From: a virus
Strand: one strand, 5' to 3'
Length of the DNA stretch: 51,509 nt
Virus record (IMG/VR): IMGVR_UViG_3300028590_000551
Span: 1 to 51,509 of that record
A program made the position numbers and the translations under genes. This document shows positions 6,890-15,171 of this stretch, piece after piece. Below the pieces are notes generated by a model. That model was not told the origin of the DNA. It did no database searches and saw only the letters and a list, made by a program, of their open reading frames with translations. The stretch's first letter is position 1. Each line of letters starts with the position of its first letter.

Positions 6890-9012
6890 ATCTGTGGCCG
6901 GAATGGCCGTGGTCCGCCCGTCGCAAGGCGGCCACCAATGGCGGCATCGCGGCATCCCTGCGCGAAGGCCAGGGCATGGGCGTGTGGCAGGACATCATGG
7001 GCACGTGGCAGCCCCGGTCGCGCAACCCGTACCTGCTGGAGGCGCTGCGCGAGGCGATCCCGATCCTGGACGGCGGCATCAGCCGGCTGACCACGATGGA
7101 CGGCATCATCACGGTGGAGGGCGCCAACGACAAGCTGGTGCAGGAAATCGAGCAGTGGATGAACAACGTGCCGGTCAACGACCTGGAAACGGGATACCAG
7201 GCGTTCTACCGATCGCAGGGCGATGAACACTACGAACAGGGCGTTGGCATCGGCGAATTCATCTACGACGGCCGCGGCCGGGAGGTGATCGGCCTGCGTG
7301 TGGCGGACAGCAAGGGCGTGTGCTTCGTGCGACACGAAGGGGTGCTGCGAACGTTCTACCGCGCGCCCGAGCCCGACAGCGACCGTCGACCCGATGGGCT
7401 TGGCCAGGTGGAACAGATCCTGCGCGGAAGCGTACGGCACGACGTGCTGTCCGGTCTGCGCACGCTGGGCTTCGTGGAGCTTGATGCGCGCCAGTTGGTG
7501 TTCGCGTTGAACAAGCCGGAAGCCGACAACCCCTACGGCACCAGCATTCTGCGCAGCATCCCGTTCGTGGCGCAGATCCTGCTGAAAATGCAGAACGCCA
7601 CCGGCCGGGCGTGGGAGCGCTTCGGCGACCCCAGTTACCACGTGCACTACGGAACGAAGAACTCCAAAGTGGACAACCCGGAAGCGCAGAAGCGCGCCAA
7701 CGTCATTGCGGAAAACCTCGGCAAAGCGATGTTGGCGAAGAAGCGAGGCAACAGCATGGATCTCGCCACGGCCGCAGCGAAGGATGACGAAATCAAGGTC
7801 GGGGTGATCGGCGGCGCTGGCGAAGTGCTGGAAATCGAAGCGCCGGCACGCAGCATGCTGGAACAGATCGTGGCCGGGTTCGGCCTGCCGCCGTGGATGC
7901 TGGGCATCACCTGGTCGCAGGCCGCCGGCATCGGCGAACAGCAGTCGGTCGTGGTGCTGCAGGAATCGGAAACCCGGTTCGCCGTGCGCAAGCCGCAACT
8001 TCGCCGCCCCATCGAAGCCATGCTGCGCGCACGCGGGCGCACCTGGAAGCCGGGCGACTGGGATCTGGTGCAGCGCCTGCCCAACCTGATGGACGAGCAG
8101 AAGCGCGCGCAGGCTGGCTTCCTGCGGGCCCAGACGGCCCTGATGCTGGGCGAGAGCGGCCAGGTGGACCCGGCCGAGCTACGCCGCGGTATCGACAACA
8201 ACCTGCGCACGCCGCGCAGTCCGCGCACCGGCAAGGCGCGCACGAAGTCCGACGACACCACGGAGGGCGAACCATGGGCGCGCAACGACCCCGCGCTGCC
8301 CGCGCTGGAAGCCACAGCGTCCAGCGCGCTGAAGCGACAGTGGCACGCACTGGCGGCTGATGCCCTGCGCACGCTGGGCTTGGACACGCCTGACGGCGAA
8401 GCGTTCGAACTGGCGCCAGGCACGGAAGCCATGCTGCTGGCGCAGGGCAATGCGCGCGTGCCAGCCATGGCGAAGGCGTTGCTGGAAGCGCAGCTTGGCG
8501 CGTGGGATCGCGGTGTGCGTAACGGCGCCGACGACCTGGACGGCGGCAGAGGCGCCAAGGGGCTGATGGACGACCCGGTGGTGCAGGCCGCCATCGCGCG
8601 GCTGCGCGATCGCGTGCGCGAATCGCTGGCGCAGACGGGGCTGCAACTGGTGCGCGACGGATTCGCACGGCAGTACCAGTCGCGCATCGTCGCCGCGCTG
8701 GCGTCGGGTGAGTTCGACGGGCAGAACCCTGTGAACGTCGCGCGCGAACTGCAGCGCCGCTTCGATGGTGGCGACTACAACTGGGAACGGCTGGCGCGTA
8801 GCGAAATCGCCATGGCGCAGTCCGATGGATCGCTCGCGCTGTACGAACAGCAGGGCATCACGCTGGTGGACTACAGCACGGCGGAGGACGCGGCCGTGTC
8901 GACCATCTGTCGGGAGCTTGCCGCGGCCGGTCCGTACACGCTGGACAAGGCGCCGGTACCGGTGCGCGACTCGCACCCGAACTGCCGGTGCGCGATCGTG
9001 CCGAACGCCTGA
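6877..9012 (+). CDS. Portal protein fused to SPP1 gp7-type minor head protein
   Basis: A 711-residue protein from ATG 6877, which has GGAAGA 6 bases ahead; an upstream extension to 6811 is open but overlaps the previous gene. Residues 1-430 resemble DUF935-type portal proteins (PYLLEALREAIPILDGGISR, then PPWMLGITWSQAAGIGEQQS), the dodecameric ring through which DNA enters. The C-terminal 280 residues end in YTLDKAPVPVRDSHPNCRCA, the hallmark of the gp7/Mu F head morphogenesis domain. In most phages these are two adjacent genes; here they are one frame with no stop. The linker (about 445-480) is Pro/Arg/Thr rich. Confidence 0.85.
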   Translation: MRIMNLWPEWPWSARRKAATNGGIAASLREGQGMGVWQDIMGTWQPRSRNPYLLEALREAIPILDGGISRLTTMDGIITVEGANDKLVQEIEQWMNNVPVNDLETGYQAFYRSQGDEHYEQGVGIGEFIYDGRGREVIGLRVADSKGVCFVRHEGVLRTFYRAPEPDSDRRPDGLGQVEQILRGSVRHDVLSGLRTLGFVELDARQLVFALNKPEADNPYGTSILRSIPFVAQILLKMQNATGRAWERFGDPSYHVHYGTKNSKVDNPEAQKRANVIAENLGKAMLAKKRGNSMDLATAAAKDDEIKVGVIGGAGEVLEIEAPARSMLEQIVAGFGLPPWMLGITWSQAAGIGEQQSVVVLQESETRFAVRKPQLRRPIEAMLRARGRTWKPGDWDLVQRLPNLMDEQKRAQAGFLRAQTALMLGESGQVDPAELRRGIDNNLRTPRSPRTGKARTKSDDTTEGEPWARNDPALPALEATASSALKRQWHALAADALRTLGLDTPDGEAFELAPGTEAMLLAQGNARVPAMAKALLEAQLGAWDRGVRNGADDLDGGRGAKGLMDDPVVQAAIARLRDRVRESLAQTGLQLVRDGFARQYQSRIVAALASGEFDGQNPVNVARELQRRFDGGDYNWERLARSEIAMAQSDGSLALYEQQGITLVDYSTAEDAAVSTICRELAAAGPYTLDKAPVPVRDSHPNCRCAIVPNA

Positions 9013-9026
9013 CCGTTAACCAACGG

Positions 9027-9053
9027 GGGAGACGGCGCATTGGCGCGTCTCCC
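9027..9053 (+). other. RNA hairpin after the portal gene
   Basis: GGGAGACG and CGTCTCCC form an 8-bp stem with an 11-base internal region, 15 bases after the portal stop. No T-run follows, so an intrinsic terminator is unlikely. A processing or stabilising hairpin is possible. Confidence 0.4.
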
Positions 9054-9112
9054 AACCTTCACCCGCAGATGCAACCCACCGGCCCCGTATCGGGCCATTG
9101 CGGAGTGAAGCC

Positions 9113-9496
9113 GTGGACAAGAAGCCCGAAGAACTCGCCGAGATCCAGAATCTGACGATTCCGGAATTCTCCGAACGTCTGGCGGGCCTGACCCTCGTCG
9201 ACCTGACCGCACTGCGCGAACTGGAAGCGAAGGAAGCCAACCGCAAGGGCGCGCTGGAAGCCATCGACGAACTGGTCGCCAGGCTGGAAGCCGCTGCCGC
9301 CGATGCGCAGCGTGACCCGAACCCGCCGCCGACCGTGCAGACGGAAGCCGCGCCGGCACCGTCCGACGATGCGCCCGCCTGGCAGCGCGAGGACTACGCC
9401 GGCCCGCTGGACATCGAACAGGCTTCGTGGCGCAACGCCAACCTGAAGCCGGTAGCTGCGGCCACCAAGCCGGTGAAGGCGCCGAAGACCAAGTGA
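9113..9496 (+). CDS. Small acidic head-module protein
   Basis: A 127-residue protein starting at GTG 9113 with GGAGTGA 5 bases upstream. It is acidic and mostly helical up to residue 70 (long Glu/Ala/Leu stretches likely to form a coiled coil), followed by a Pro/Ala tail and a basic end (KPVKAPKTK). It lies between the portal fusion and the protease/scaffold gene and overlaps the latter by GTGA. A role in head assembly, such as scaffold help, is inferred from position. No family is recognised. Confidence 0.6.
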   Translation: MDKKPEELAEIQNLTIPEFSERLAGLTLVDLTALRELEAKEANRKGALEAIDELVARLEAAAADAQRDPNPPPTVQTEAAPAPSDDAPAWQREDYAGPLDIEQASWRNANLKPVAAATKPVKAPKTK

Positions 9497-10572
9497 GCGG
9501 CCTGCACAAATCGCTGACGCTGTGCATCAAGGCGGCTGGTGATCCGACCGCCGACCAGCTGGCCGCCATCCGCCCGTACATGCTGGCGGACCTGCCGCCG
9601 GAACAGCTGTACGTGCGTACGTTCGCCCTGGCGCACAACGCCATCGACCGCGACGACGAGGCATTCGACGACTCGCTGCTGGCCGACTTCGCCCGCACGT
9701 TGCCGGGCAAGGGGCTTTTCATCAAGCACCCGTCTGGCTGGGATGGTGATTCCGGTCCGGGAGAGGGTCGGTTCTTCCACGCCGAACTGCAGACCATGAG
9801 TCACGCCGAGGCGCGCACGTTGCTGCGCCAGCCGGACCTGACGTGGCCTCCAGGCGTCACCACCGCCACCATCCTGATGGCCAGCGCCTACATGGTGCGC
9901 ACCGAGGGCAACAAGGATCTGCTGCTGAAGGCGGACGCCGGCATCGTGTCGGATGTGTCCATCGGCTTCACCGCCAAGCGCGGCGACTATTTCCGCGACG
10001 AAGCGGGCCGCGAAATGCAGGCCCGCCGTCTGACTTCCCCCGGCGAAGCGCTGGAAGGCTCGCTGGTCTGGCTGGGTGCGCAACCCGGCGCCCGCGCCAT
10101 CAAGGGCGCATCCCGTACCGAGGAACCCACCGTGGACCTGCAGAAACTGTTCGACGATGCCAAGGCCGCCAACACGGACTTGCAGAAGAAGCTGGACGCC
10201 GCGTCACCGTCGCACGACATCGTCGTCAAGGCGCGCGAAGCGCTGGGCGACCACGCCCACCTGATCGAAAAGCCGGGCGACCTGGCCGACGCGGTCAAGG
10301 CGGGCCAGGCGTTCCGCGACAGCCTCATCGACACCATCGTGCAGGGCGAGCGCAACGCGGGCCTGTGCGGAGACGACGAAGAGTCGGTCACCGCGGCCAA
10401 GGCCATCTACGCCGGCCAGCCGCTGGCGTCGCTGCAGAAGCGCGCCACCGCCGTGCAGGCGAAGGCGCCGAAGGGCGGCACCGTCACCCCCACCACCCCC
10501 GCCGCGCCCGAGCGCACCGACGAAGGCACGAAGGGTGCCCCGCCGGTGTTCGCCGCCGCGTTCAACGCCTGA
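9493..10572 (+). CDS. Prohead protease with C-terminal scaffold-like region
   Basis: A 359-residue protein starting at GTG 9493 (GTGA overlap). The first 210 residues have the outline of HK97-type prohead proteases: an early FIKHPSGW segment, GRFFHAELQ, and the conserved DVSIGFTAKRG followed by LEGSLVWLGAQPGARA. Such enzymes cleave scaffold and capsid N-termini during head maturation. The remaining 150 residues contain a coiled coil (LQKLFDDAKAANTDLQKKLD) and an Ala/Pro/Thr tail, as in scaffolds. The catalytic Ser/His pair cannot be assigned with confidence. It lies just before the decoration and capsid genes, as expected. Confidence 0.7.
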   Translation: MSGLHKSLTLCIKAAGDPTADQLAAIRPYMLADLPPEQLYVRTFALAHNAIDRDDEAFDDSLLADFARTLPGKGLFIKHPSGWDGDSGPGEGRFFHAELQTMSHAEARTLLRQPDLTWPPGVTTATILMASAYMVRTEGNKDLLLKADAGIVSDVSIGFTAKRGDYFRDEAGREMQARRLTSPGEALEGSLVWLGAQPGARAIKGASRTEEPTVDLQKLFDDAKAANTDLQKKLDAASPSHDIVVKAREALGDHAHLIEKPGDLADAVKAGQAFRDSLIDTIVQGERNAGLCGDDEESVTAAKAIYAGQPLASLQKRATAVQAKAPKGGTVTPTTPAAPERTDEGTKGAPPVFAAAFNA

Positions 10573-10587
10573 CCGGAGAGCACGACC

Positions 10588-10932
10588 ATGGGTCTTCAGC
10601 TGCGCAGCCCGTCCAACCAGATCCGTGGCCTGCAGTTCGCCGCCACGGGCGCCACCGTCGCCAAGGTGCCGCACGTGCACAACGCCCGCGTGTTCATTCC
10701 GATGAACTCCGCGGACGCCGCGGCCAGCAACGAACACATCTACGACTCGGAGGTTTCGGGCGCACCGAAGGCCACGGGCGAGGCGTGGACGGTGGGCCAG
10801 GCGGTCTACTGGGACAACACCAACAAGCGCTTCACCACCACCGCATCGGGCAACACGGCCTGCGGCTTCGCCCTCGCTCCGGCGTTGGCGGGCGACACCG
10901 TCACCCCGCTGTTCCTCTTCAAGAGCTTCTAA
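10588..10932 (+). CDS. Capsid decoration protein, DUF2190 family
   Basis: A 114-residue protein with the DUF2190 pattern GEAWTVGQAVYWDNTNKRFT (about 67-86) followed by TACGFALAPA. Members of this family are head decoration or cement proteins that trimerise on the capsid surface. GGAGAG lies 8 bases ahead of the ATG. It is placed directly before the major capsid gene, which fits. The rest is beta-rich, with no transmembrane segment. Confidence 0.75.
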   Translation: MGLQLRSPSNQIRGLQFAATGATVAKVPHVHNARVFIPMNSADAAASNEHIYDSEVSGAPKATGEAWTVGQAVYWDNTNKRFTTTASGNTACGFALAPALAGDTVTPLFLFKSF

Positions 10933-10945
10933 GGGCCACGCCGAC

Positions 10946-12052
10946 ATGAAACTGAACATCGATTACGCGGCCCTGCAGGCCAAGGGCAACGAAGGCGCGC
11001 AGCGCACGGCACTGTTCAACAGCCTGAAGGCCGCGCTGCTGTATGCGCCCATCATGCTGGCGTGCATGTCGCCGGCCGAAGTGGCCAAGGCATCGCTGAA
11101 CCCCATGTCCCGCATCGCGGGCGTGGAGGATGGCAAGGGCTTGGACGACGCGCGCGTCAAAGGTTTCCTGCAGTCGGACCGCGCCACTCCCGTGGTGGGT
11201 GCGAAGTGGGCCACGCCCGGCGACAACCCCGTGCTGCAGCAGGTCACCAGCAGCGTGGTGCAGTTCTTCCAGGACAACGTGCGCGACATGGATCTGGGTT
11301 ACCAGGTGCTGTTCGACGACGTGCCCGGCCTGCTGGGGTCCAACCAGGACCACTTCGAACTGATCAACGCCAGCATGGGCTTCACGTGGTCGCAGCAGAA
11401 GCCCGGCGGCATCATCAAGCCGCGCCGCGAGATCACCGAAGCCAAGGTGTCGGTGCCATACCTGGAATACACCGAAGGCTTCAGCCTGCTGGATGTGTGG
11501 CTGCAGTTCGGCAAGTATTACCACATCGAAGAGGCGGTCAATGAGTTCGTTTCGACGTACTACGACCAGAAGGCCAGCCGTCATTACGGGCTGATCACGG
11601 GCCAGGGCGCCGGCATCAATGTGGCGTTCGCCACCGATGCAGCCACCACCTTCAACAAGGCGACGGCCAGCATCCTGCGCAAGTGCGAGGCCAAGGGCTA
11701 TGCCTTGGGCAGCAACCCGCAGGTGGACATTCTGGTGGCCCCGGAGAATGTCGGCTACGTGCTGGCCTTCCTGGACGCGCAGCGCGGCAGCCCCATGATC
11801 GCCTTCGGTACACAGAAGCAGCCGGTGGCCTTCAGTGTGCGCAATGTGATCGTCACCACGAAGGTGCCGGCCAACGACGCCAACTACTACGTGGTTCTGC
11901 CCGGCCGCAAGAACAAGCGCGCCGACTGGAAGCCGCTGACGGTGGAAAGCAAGCGCGAGCCCGCCGCGTCGGCCGAAGACTGGTACGGCAAGGGTCAGTA
12001 CAACGCGATCGTCGGCGACGCCGACCAGATCGCGCGCGTGGCGCTGGCCTGA
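10946..12052 (+). CDS. Major capsid protein
   Basis: A 368-residue protein forming the head shell. It has an N-terminal helical segment, a central region with many aromatic residues (YLEYTEGFSLLDVWLQFGKYY) and a C-terminal half with ILVAPENVGYVLAFLDAQRG and VRNVIVTTKVPANDANYYVV, consistent with an HK97-fold P and A domain. No clear long delta domain is visible. The position after protease and decoration genes supports the call. It is followed by a strong hairpin (12063-12088). Confidence 0.8.
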   Translation: MKLNIDYAALQAKGNEGAQRTALFNSLKAALLYAPIMLACMSPAEVAKASLNPMSRIAGVEDGKGLDDARVKGFLQSDRATPVVGAKWATPGDNPVLQQVTSSVVQFFQDNVRDMDLGYQVLFDDVPGLLGSNQDHFELINASMGFTWSQQKPGGIIKPRREITEAKVSVPYLEYTEGFSLLDVWLQFGKYYHIEEAVNEFVSTYYDQKASRHYGLITGQGAGINVAFATDAATTFNKATASILRKCEAKGYALGSNPQVDILVAPENVGYVLAFLDAQRGSPMIAFGTQKQPVAFSVRNVIVTTKVPANDANYYVVLPGRKNKRADWKPLTVESKREPAASAEDWYGKGQYNAIVGDADQIARVALA

Positions 12053-12062
12053 TCGGGGACGT

Positions 12063-12088
12063 GATGGCCCGGGGCAACCCGGGCCATC
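12063..12088 (+). other. Perfect 11-bp hairpin with GCAA tetraloop after the capsid gene
   Basis: GATGGCCCGGG (12063-12073), loop GCAA, CCCGGGCCATC (12078-12088). The loop is of the stable GNRA class. No T-run follows, and the next ATG is 7 bases downstream. It is probably an mRNA structure that stabilises or separates the capsid transcript, not a full terminator. Confidence 0.65.
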
Positions 12089-12095
12089 CGCATGC

Positions 12096-12545
12096 ATGGC
12101 GGCCAAGGTCAAGATCCAGGACATCACCGACGCCGGTTTCCGACCGGAGCAGTTCGGCACGCCTGCCGATTGGTCAGAGGGAACCGGCGGCTATCTTTCC
12201 CGCCTGATCGCCCGCGCCGAGCAGTGGGCCATCGGCCGCTTCGGCGCCGGCTATGCGGCCGTGCCGGAAGACAGCACCACCCACGAACGCCTGCGCGCCG
12301 CCGAACTGTGCTGGGTGTCGGGCCATCTGTGGAAGCGCCGCGCTGCCTTCATCGACAGCAATGCCACCGGCTCGCGCGAAGGGCTGGACTATCTGAACCG
12401 GCGCGAATACGAAAGCCAGGCGCAGCGCGCTTTCGAATGCGCCGACGACACCATGGCGCTGGCCCTGGGCATCACCGCGACCGGTACCGGCGCGGCACTG
12501 GCGCACGTGGAAACCGGCCCGTATGCGCCGGCGGGGACGGGCTGA
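12096..12545 (+). CDS. Head completion / head-tail connector protein
   Basis: A 149-residue helical protein directly after the capsid gene, where phages encode gp6-like connector proteins (DUF4054 or similar). It has several amphipathic helices (GYLSRLIARAEQWAIGRFGA and LRAAELCWVSGHLWKRRAAF). No Shine-Dalgarno is seen; the hairpin just upstream may affect initiation. It ends in a TGATG overlap with the next gene. The connector role is an inference from position and fold type. Confidence 0.6.
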   Translation: MAAKVKIQDITDAGFRPEQFGTPADWSEGTGGYLSRLIARAEQWAIGRFGAGYAAVPEDSTTHERLRAAELCWVSGHLWKRRAAFIDSNATGSREGLDYLNRREYESQAQRAFECADDTMALALGITATGTGAALAHVETGPYAPAGTG

Positions 12546-12955
12546 TGTTCCGCACCGTCGTGGACGCCAACGAAACAGTGAAGCTGCTGGACGTGTCGGC
12601 GCGCAACAGCCGCGCCGCCGCGCGCACGCTGATGCGGACGCTGGCCATCCAACTGCAGCGTGCCGCGGTGAAGCGGTCCACTGGTCCCAAGTCGGCCGCC
12701 GCTGGCGCCTATCCCATCCCGCGCCGAACCGGCACGCACGTTCGCGGCTTCGCCATGGAACTGAGCGACCGTTCGGCCGTCGTGTTCAACACCAACGTCT
12801 ACGCGCGCAGCCTGCACGACGGCTTCAAGCCGTACGGCAACCCGCATGCCCGGCCGATTCCCGCGCGCCCGTACTTCGACGACGCCATGGAAAAGGATCT
12901 GGACGTCGACGCCGCGCTGGCCGCCGCCGACAAGGTGCTGGGGGAGGGTGCATGA
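12545..12955 (+). CDS. HK97 gp10-type head-tail joining protein
   Basis: A 136-residue protein. The segment KPYGNPHARPIPARPYFDDA (about 98-117) is the RPF-type signature of HK97 gp10 and of phage virion-morphogenesis proteins that join the head connector to the tail. The N-terminal half is basic and helical. ATG 12545 overlaps the previous stop (TGATG), and the stop overlaps the next start (ATGA). Confidence 0.65.
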   Translation: MFRTVVDANETVKLLDVSARNSRAAARTLMRTLAIQLQRAAVKRSTGPKSAAAGAYPIPRRTGTHVRGFAMELSDRSAVVFNTNVYARSLHDGFKPYGNPHARPIPARPYFDDAMEKDLDVDAALAAADKVLGEGA

Positions 12956-13446
12956 TCGCCGCCGCCCGCACCGCGCTGATGGAACTGATGATCGGCGACC
13001 CGCAGTTCATCACCGCCATGCAGGCGCTGAACCTGGGCAGCACCGGCGCCGCCGTCACGCCCAAGTGCCTGAAGGGCAATCGGCGCTTCGAACAGATCGG
13101 CGCCGAGAATCTCCCGTGCTGGCTGCACGATACCGGCGACCAGCAGCCCGGCCCCGCGTCGGCCGATGGCGACGCCATGGGGCTGACCATCAACAGCCAC
13201 CAGCAGGAATGGGTGGCAGACATCGTGCTGTCGCTGGTCTGGCACCAGCAGGACTACGACACCAGCGTGGACCAGACCGACGCGATCGGTCCGGCGCTGG
13301 TGCAACTGCTGCTGCGCAACCCCTCACTGGACGACACCTGCGACATGGCCTACGTGGCCGACGTGCTGACCGACCGCAACTACAACCACCCCGTGCATGC
13401 CGTCACGTTCACCGTGCGCGTGCATGGGGTCATCCACCGCGAGTGA
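12952..13446 (+). CDS. Tail terminator-like / minor tail protein
   Basis: A 164-residue protein from ATG 12952. It lies between the gp10-like joining protein and the tail tube, the usual place for a tail terminator (lambda U type), which caps the tail tube and docks to the head. It has alternating helices and strands ending in NHPVHAVTFTVRVHGVIHRE, typical of the last beta hairpin in such proteins. The family is inferred from position; sequence similarity could not be tested here. Confidence 0.55.
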   Translation: MIAAARTALMELMIGDPQFITAMQALNLGSTGAAVTPKCLKGNRRFEQIGAENLPCWLHDTGDQQPGPASADGDAMGLTINSHQQEWVADIVLSLVWHQQDYDTSVDQTDAIGPALVQLLLRNPSLDDTCDMAYVADVLTDRNYNHPVHAVTFTVRVHGVIHRE

Positions 13447-13451
13447 CCGCC

Positions 13452-13727
13452 ATGAAGAACCGTGCTTCCCGTGAAACATCGCAGGCCGTCCAGCCGCCCG
13501 GCACCGTCCGCGTGCGCATCGTGCTGCGACCGGGCGCCGTGAAGCTGGGTGACTGGAAAGGCGGCGAGATCGTCGACTGCACCCCCGAACAGGCCGAAGC
13601 CCTGCTGGCCAAAGGTTGCCAGCTTGCGGACGCCGCCCAGAACGCTGCCGCCCCCGCCGACGCCGACGCTGCCGCCGCAGTGGCAGGCGAGGGCGGCGGC
13701 GCCTCTTCCACGCCTTCCGCGGAGTAA
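13452..13727 (+). CDS. Small tail-module protein
   Basis: A 91-residue protein. Residues 15-60 form a compact beta-rich unit (VRVRIVLRPGAVKLGDWKGG, then EIVDCTPEQAEALLAKG) seen in short phage proteins beside tail tube genes; the last 30 residues are a low-complexity Ala/Asp/Gly tail. The start codon follows CCGCC with only a weak ribosome site 5 bases after the previous stop. No catalytic or binding motif is visible. Confidence 0.55.
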   Translation: MKNRASRETSQAVQPPGTVRVRIVLRPGAVKLGDWKGGEIVDCTPEQAEALLAKGCQLADAAQNAAAPADADAAAAVAGEGGGASSTPSAE

Positions 13728-13733
13728 GCCCCC

Positions 13734-14729
13734 ATGCCACAGGCCACCGGTGCACTGACCAAACTGCTGGGCGTAACCCAGTCCGCCCTAAAGGCTGTTC
13801 CCGCGTCACCGGATGCGGAAATCCTGTACGTGCGCACGTACGACTACGACGCCGACCAGCCGCTGGAAAGCGACCCCACGCTCGCCGGCGGCCTCCGTGG
13901 AGAGCAACGCGGCGAGCGCGGGCGAGTGGACGGCAGCGGCAGTGCCGTGCTCACGCTGGGCACCAGCATCGGCTTCTGGTTGAAACATCTGGTTGGCGCA
14001 CCGACGACGGTGGGCGCTGCCTCGCCGTATACGCATACGTTCCAGGTTGGCAATGGAGCCAACGCCATTCCTCCTGCAATGCTGATCGAGGCTGACTACA
14101 GCAGCCGGATTGCAACCCCTGGCCGCTATGACCGCGACATGGATATCCGTGTCGAGTCCGCCACCTTCGCGTTCAGTACAGGATCTGCATTCCAGCAGGC
14201 CACGTTCAACCTGCGCGGCGCCAGCCTGTCCACCCAGCCTGGTGCGCCGGTGGATGCCTCGCCGACCGACTACGGCCACGTGGGCTGGGGGGTGTCCGGC
14301 GTGACGCTGGAACTGGACGGCGGTGCCACGCAGGTGTGCGTGGAAACGCTGAACGTGACCTGGAACAACGACCTGGACACGGACCTGTATTGCCTCAACG
14401 ACGGTGGCCAGCGGCATGACTTGCCGGAAGGTCGCGCGATCGTGACGGGCGACGGCGTCGCCCAGTTCGATTCCCCGGTGCTTCGCGCCAAGGCGCTGGC
14501 CGGTACCGATCTGGCACTGAAGGTCACCCTGAAGCGCGGCTCCGGGGCTGGCACCGTCGGCAACGAACAGCTGGAACTGACCATCCCTGTATCGGTGATC
14601 AAGGCTCCCAAGCCGCCCATCAGCGGCCCGCGCGGCCTGAAACAGAACTTCACTTTCCAGGCCTACCGCGCGACCGGTGCGGAACTGGCCGTCACGTGGG
14701 TGCTGAAGAGCCCCCGCGCGGCGATCTGA
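13734..14729 (+). CDS. Tail tube protein
   Basis: A 331-residue beta-rich protein in the position of the major tail tube subunit, whose hexamers stack around the tape measure. Features include SPYTHTFQVGNGANAIPPAM, an internal DADSP-like loop and a C-terminal domain (LALKVTLKRGSGAGTVGNEQ, then LELTIPVS) of Ig-like appearance. It is larger than lambda V, consistent with an added Ig-like domain. GGAG precedes the ATG only weakly. Its neighbour downstream is the G-like chaperone gene, as in lambda. Confidence 0.75.
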   Translation: MPQATGALTKLLGVTQSALKAVPASPDAEILYVRTYDYDADQPLESDPTLAGGLRGEQRGERGRVDGSGSAVLTLGTSIGFWLKHLVGAPTTVGAASPYTHTFQVGNGANAIPPAMLIEADYSSRIATPGRYDRDMDIRVESATFAFSTGSAFQQATFNLRGASLSTQPGAPVDASPTDYGHVGWGVSGVTLELDGGATQVCVETLNVTWNNDLDTDLYCLNDGGQRHDLPEGRAIVTGDGVAQFDSPVLRAKALAGTDLALKVTLKRGSGAGTVGNEQLELTIPVSVIKAPKPPISGPRGLKQNFTFQAYRATGAELAVTWVLKSPRAAI

Positions 14730-14754
14730 CGCAACAACCACAGGAGCGGCGGCG

Positions 14755-15171
14755 GTGTTTCGACTGGCGGATATCGGCAAGGTGTGGGTACCGGTGGCAT
14801 TGCCCATCGGCGAGGACGGCGCGGGCACGCAGATCCATCTGCGCATGCGCCTGCTGACGCGCAAGGAACTGCGCGAGCGCGAGCGCAGCGCCATGGTGCG
14901 CACGGCCGGTGAACTGGTGGCCACTGCGGAGAAGATCCGCACGACGGAAGACCTGCAGCGCGTGTTCGACGCGGTCACGCAGGTCGAGGCCACCGACCTG
15001 CAGGAACTGGCCGACCGCATCGACGACTGGCGCGACGTGTACGACGAGGCGGGCGAACCGCAGGCGTTCAGCGCCGAGCGCCTGGCCGCCTGCCTGGATT
15101 ACCTGTGGTTCTTCCAGGCCGCGCGCGAAGCGCTGTTCCGCGCCAGCCGTGAAGGGGTGGCAAAAAACTAG
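14755..15171 (+). CDS. Tail assembly chaperone, G-like, zero-frame product
   Basis: A 138-residue protein starting at GTG 14755 with AGGAG 10 bases ahead. It ends just after a run of six A and a C (15162-15168), read GCA AAA AAC TAG. By analogy with lambda gpG it would bind tape measure and help tail polymerisation. It has a helical C-terminal half (LERLAACLDYLWFFQAAREA-like). A fraction of ribosomes should shift to -1 at A AAA AAC and continue into the frame that ends at 15578, giving a G-GT fusion. The original frame is highly biased as coding. Confidence 0.8.
   Translation: MFRLADIGKVWVPVALPIGEDGAGTQIHLRMRLLTRKELRERERSAMVRTAGELVATAEKIRTTEDLQRVFDAVTQVEATDLQELADRIDDWRDVYDEAGEPQAFSAERLAACLDYLWFFQAAREALFRASREGVAKN
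15162..15168 (+). promoter_or_regulatory. Canonical -1 ribosomal frameshift heptamer A AAA AAC
   Basis: The zero frame reads GCA AAA AAC TAG, so the heptamer is in the X XXY YYZ phase required for simultaneous slippage. The stop codon follows at once. The -1 frame then runs open from CTA (15168) to 15578. A stem-loop downstream is plausible in the GC-rich sequence after 15173 but was not computed. Confidence 0.8.

Noticed and set aside
13470-13490. CGTGAAACA near 13479 as a parS half-site
   Set aside because: It is a single half inside a coding gene, with no partner half, and expected by chance.
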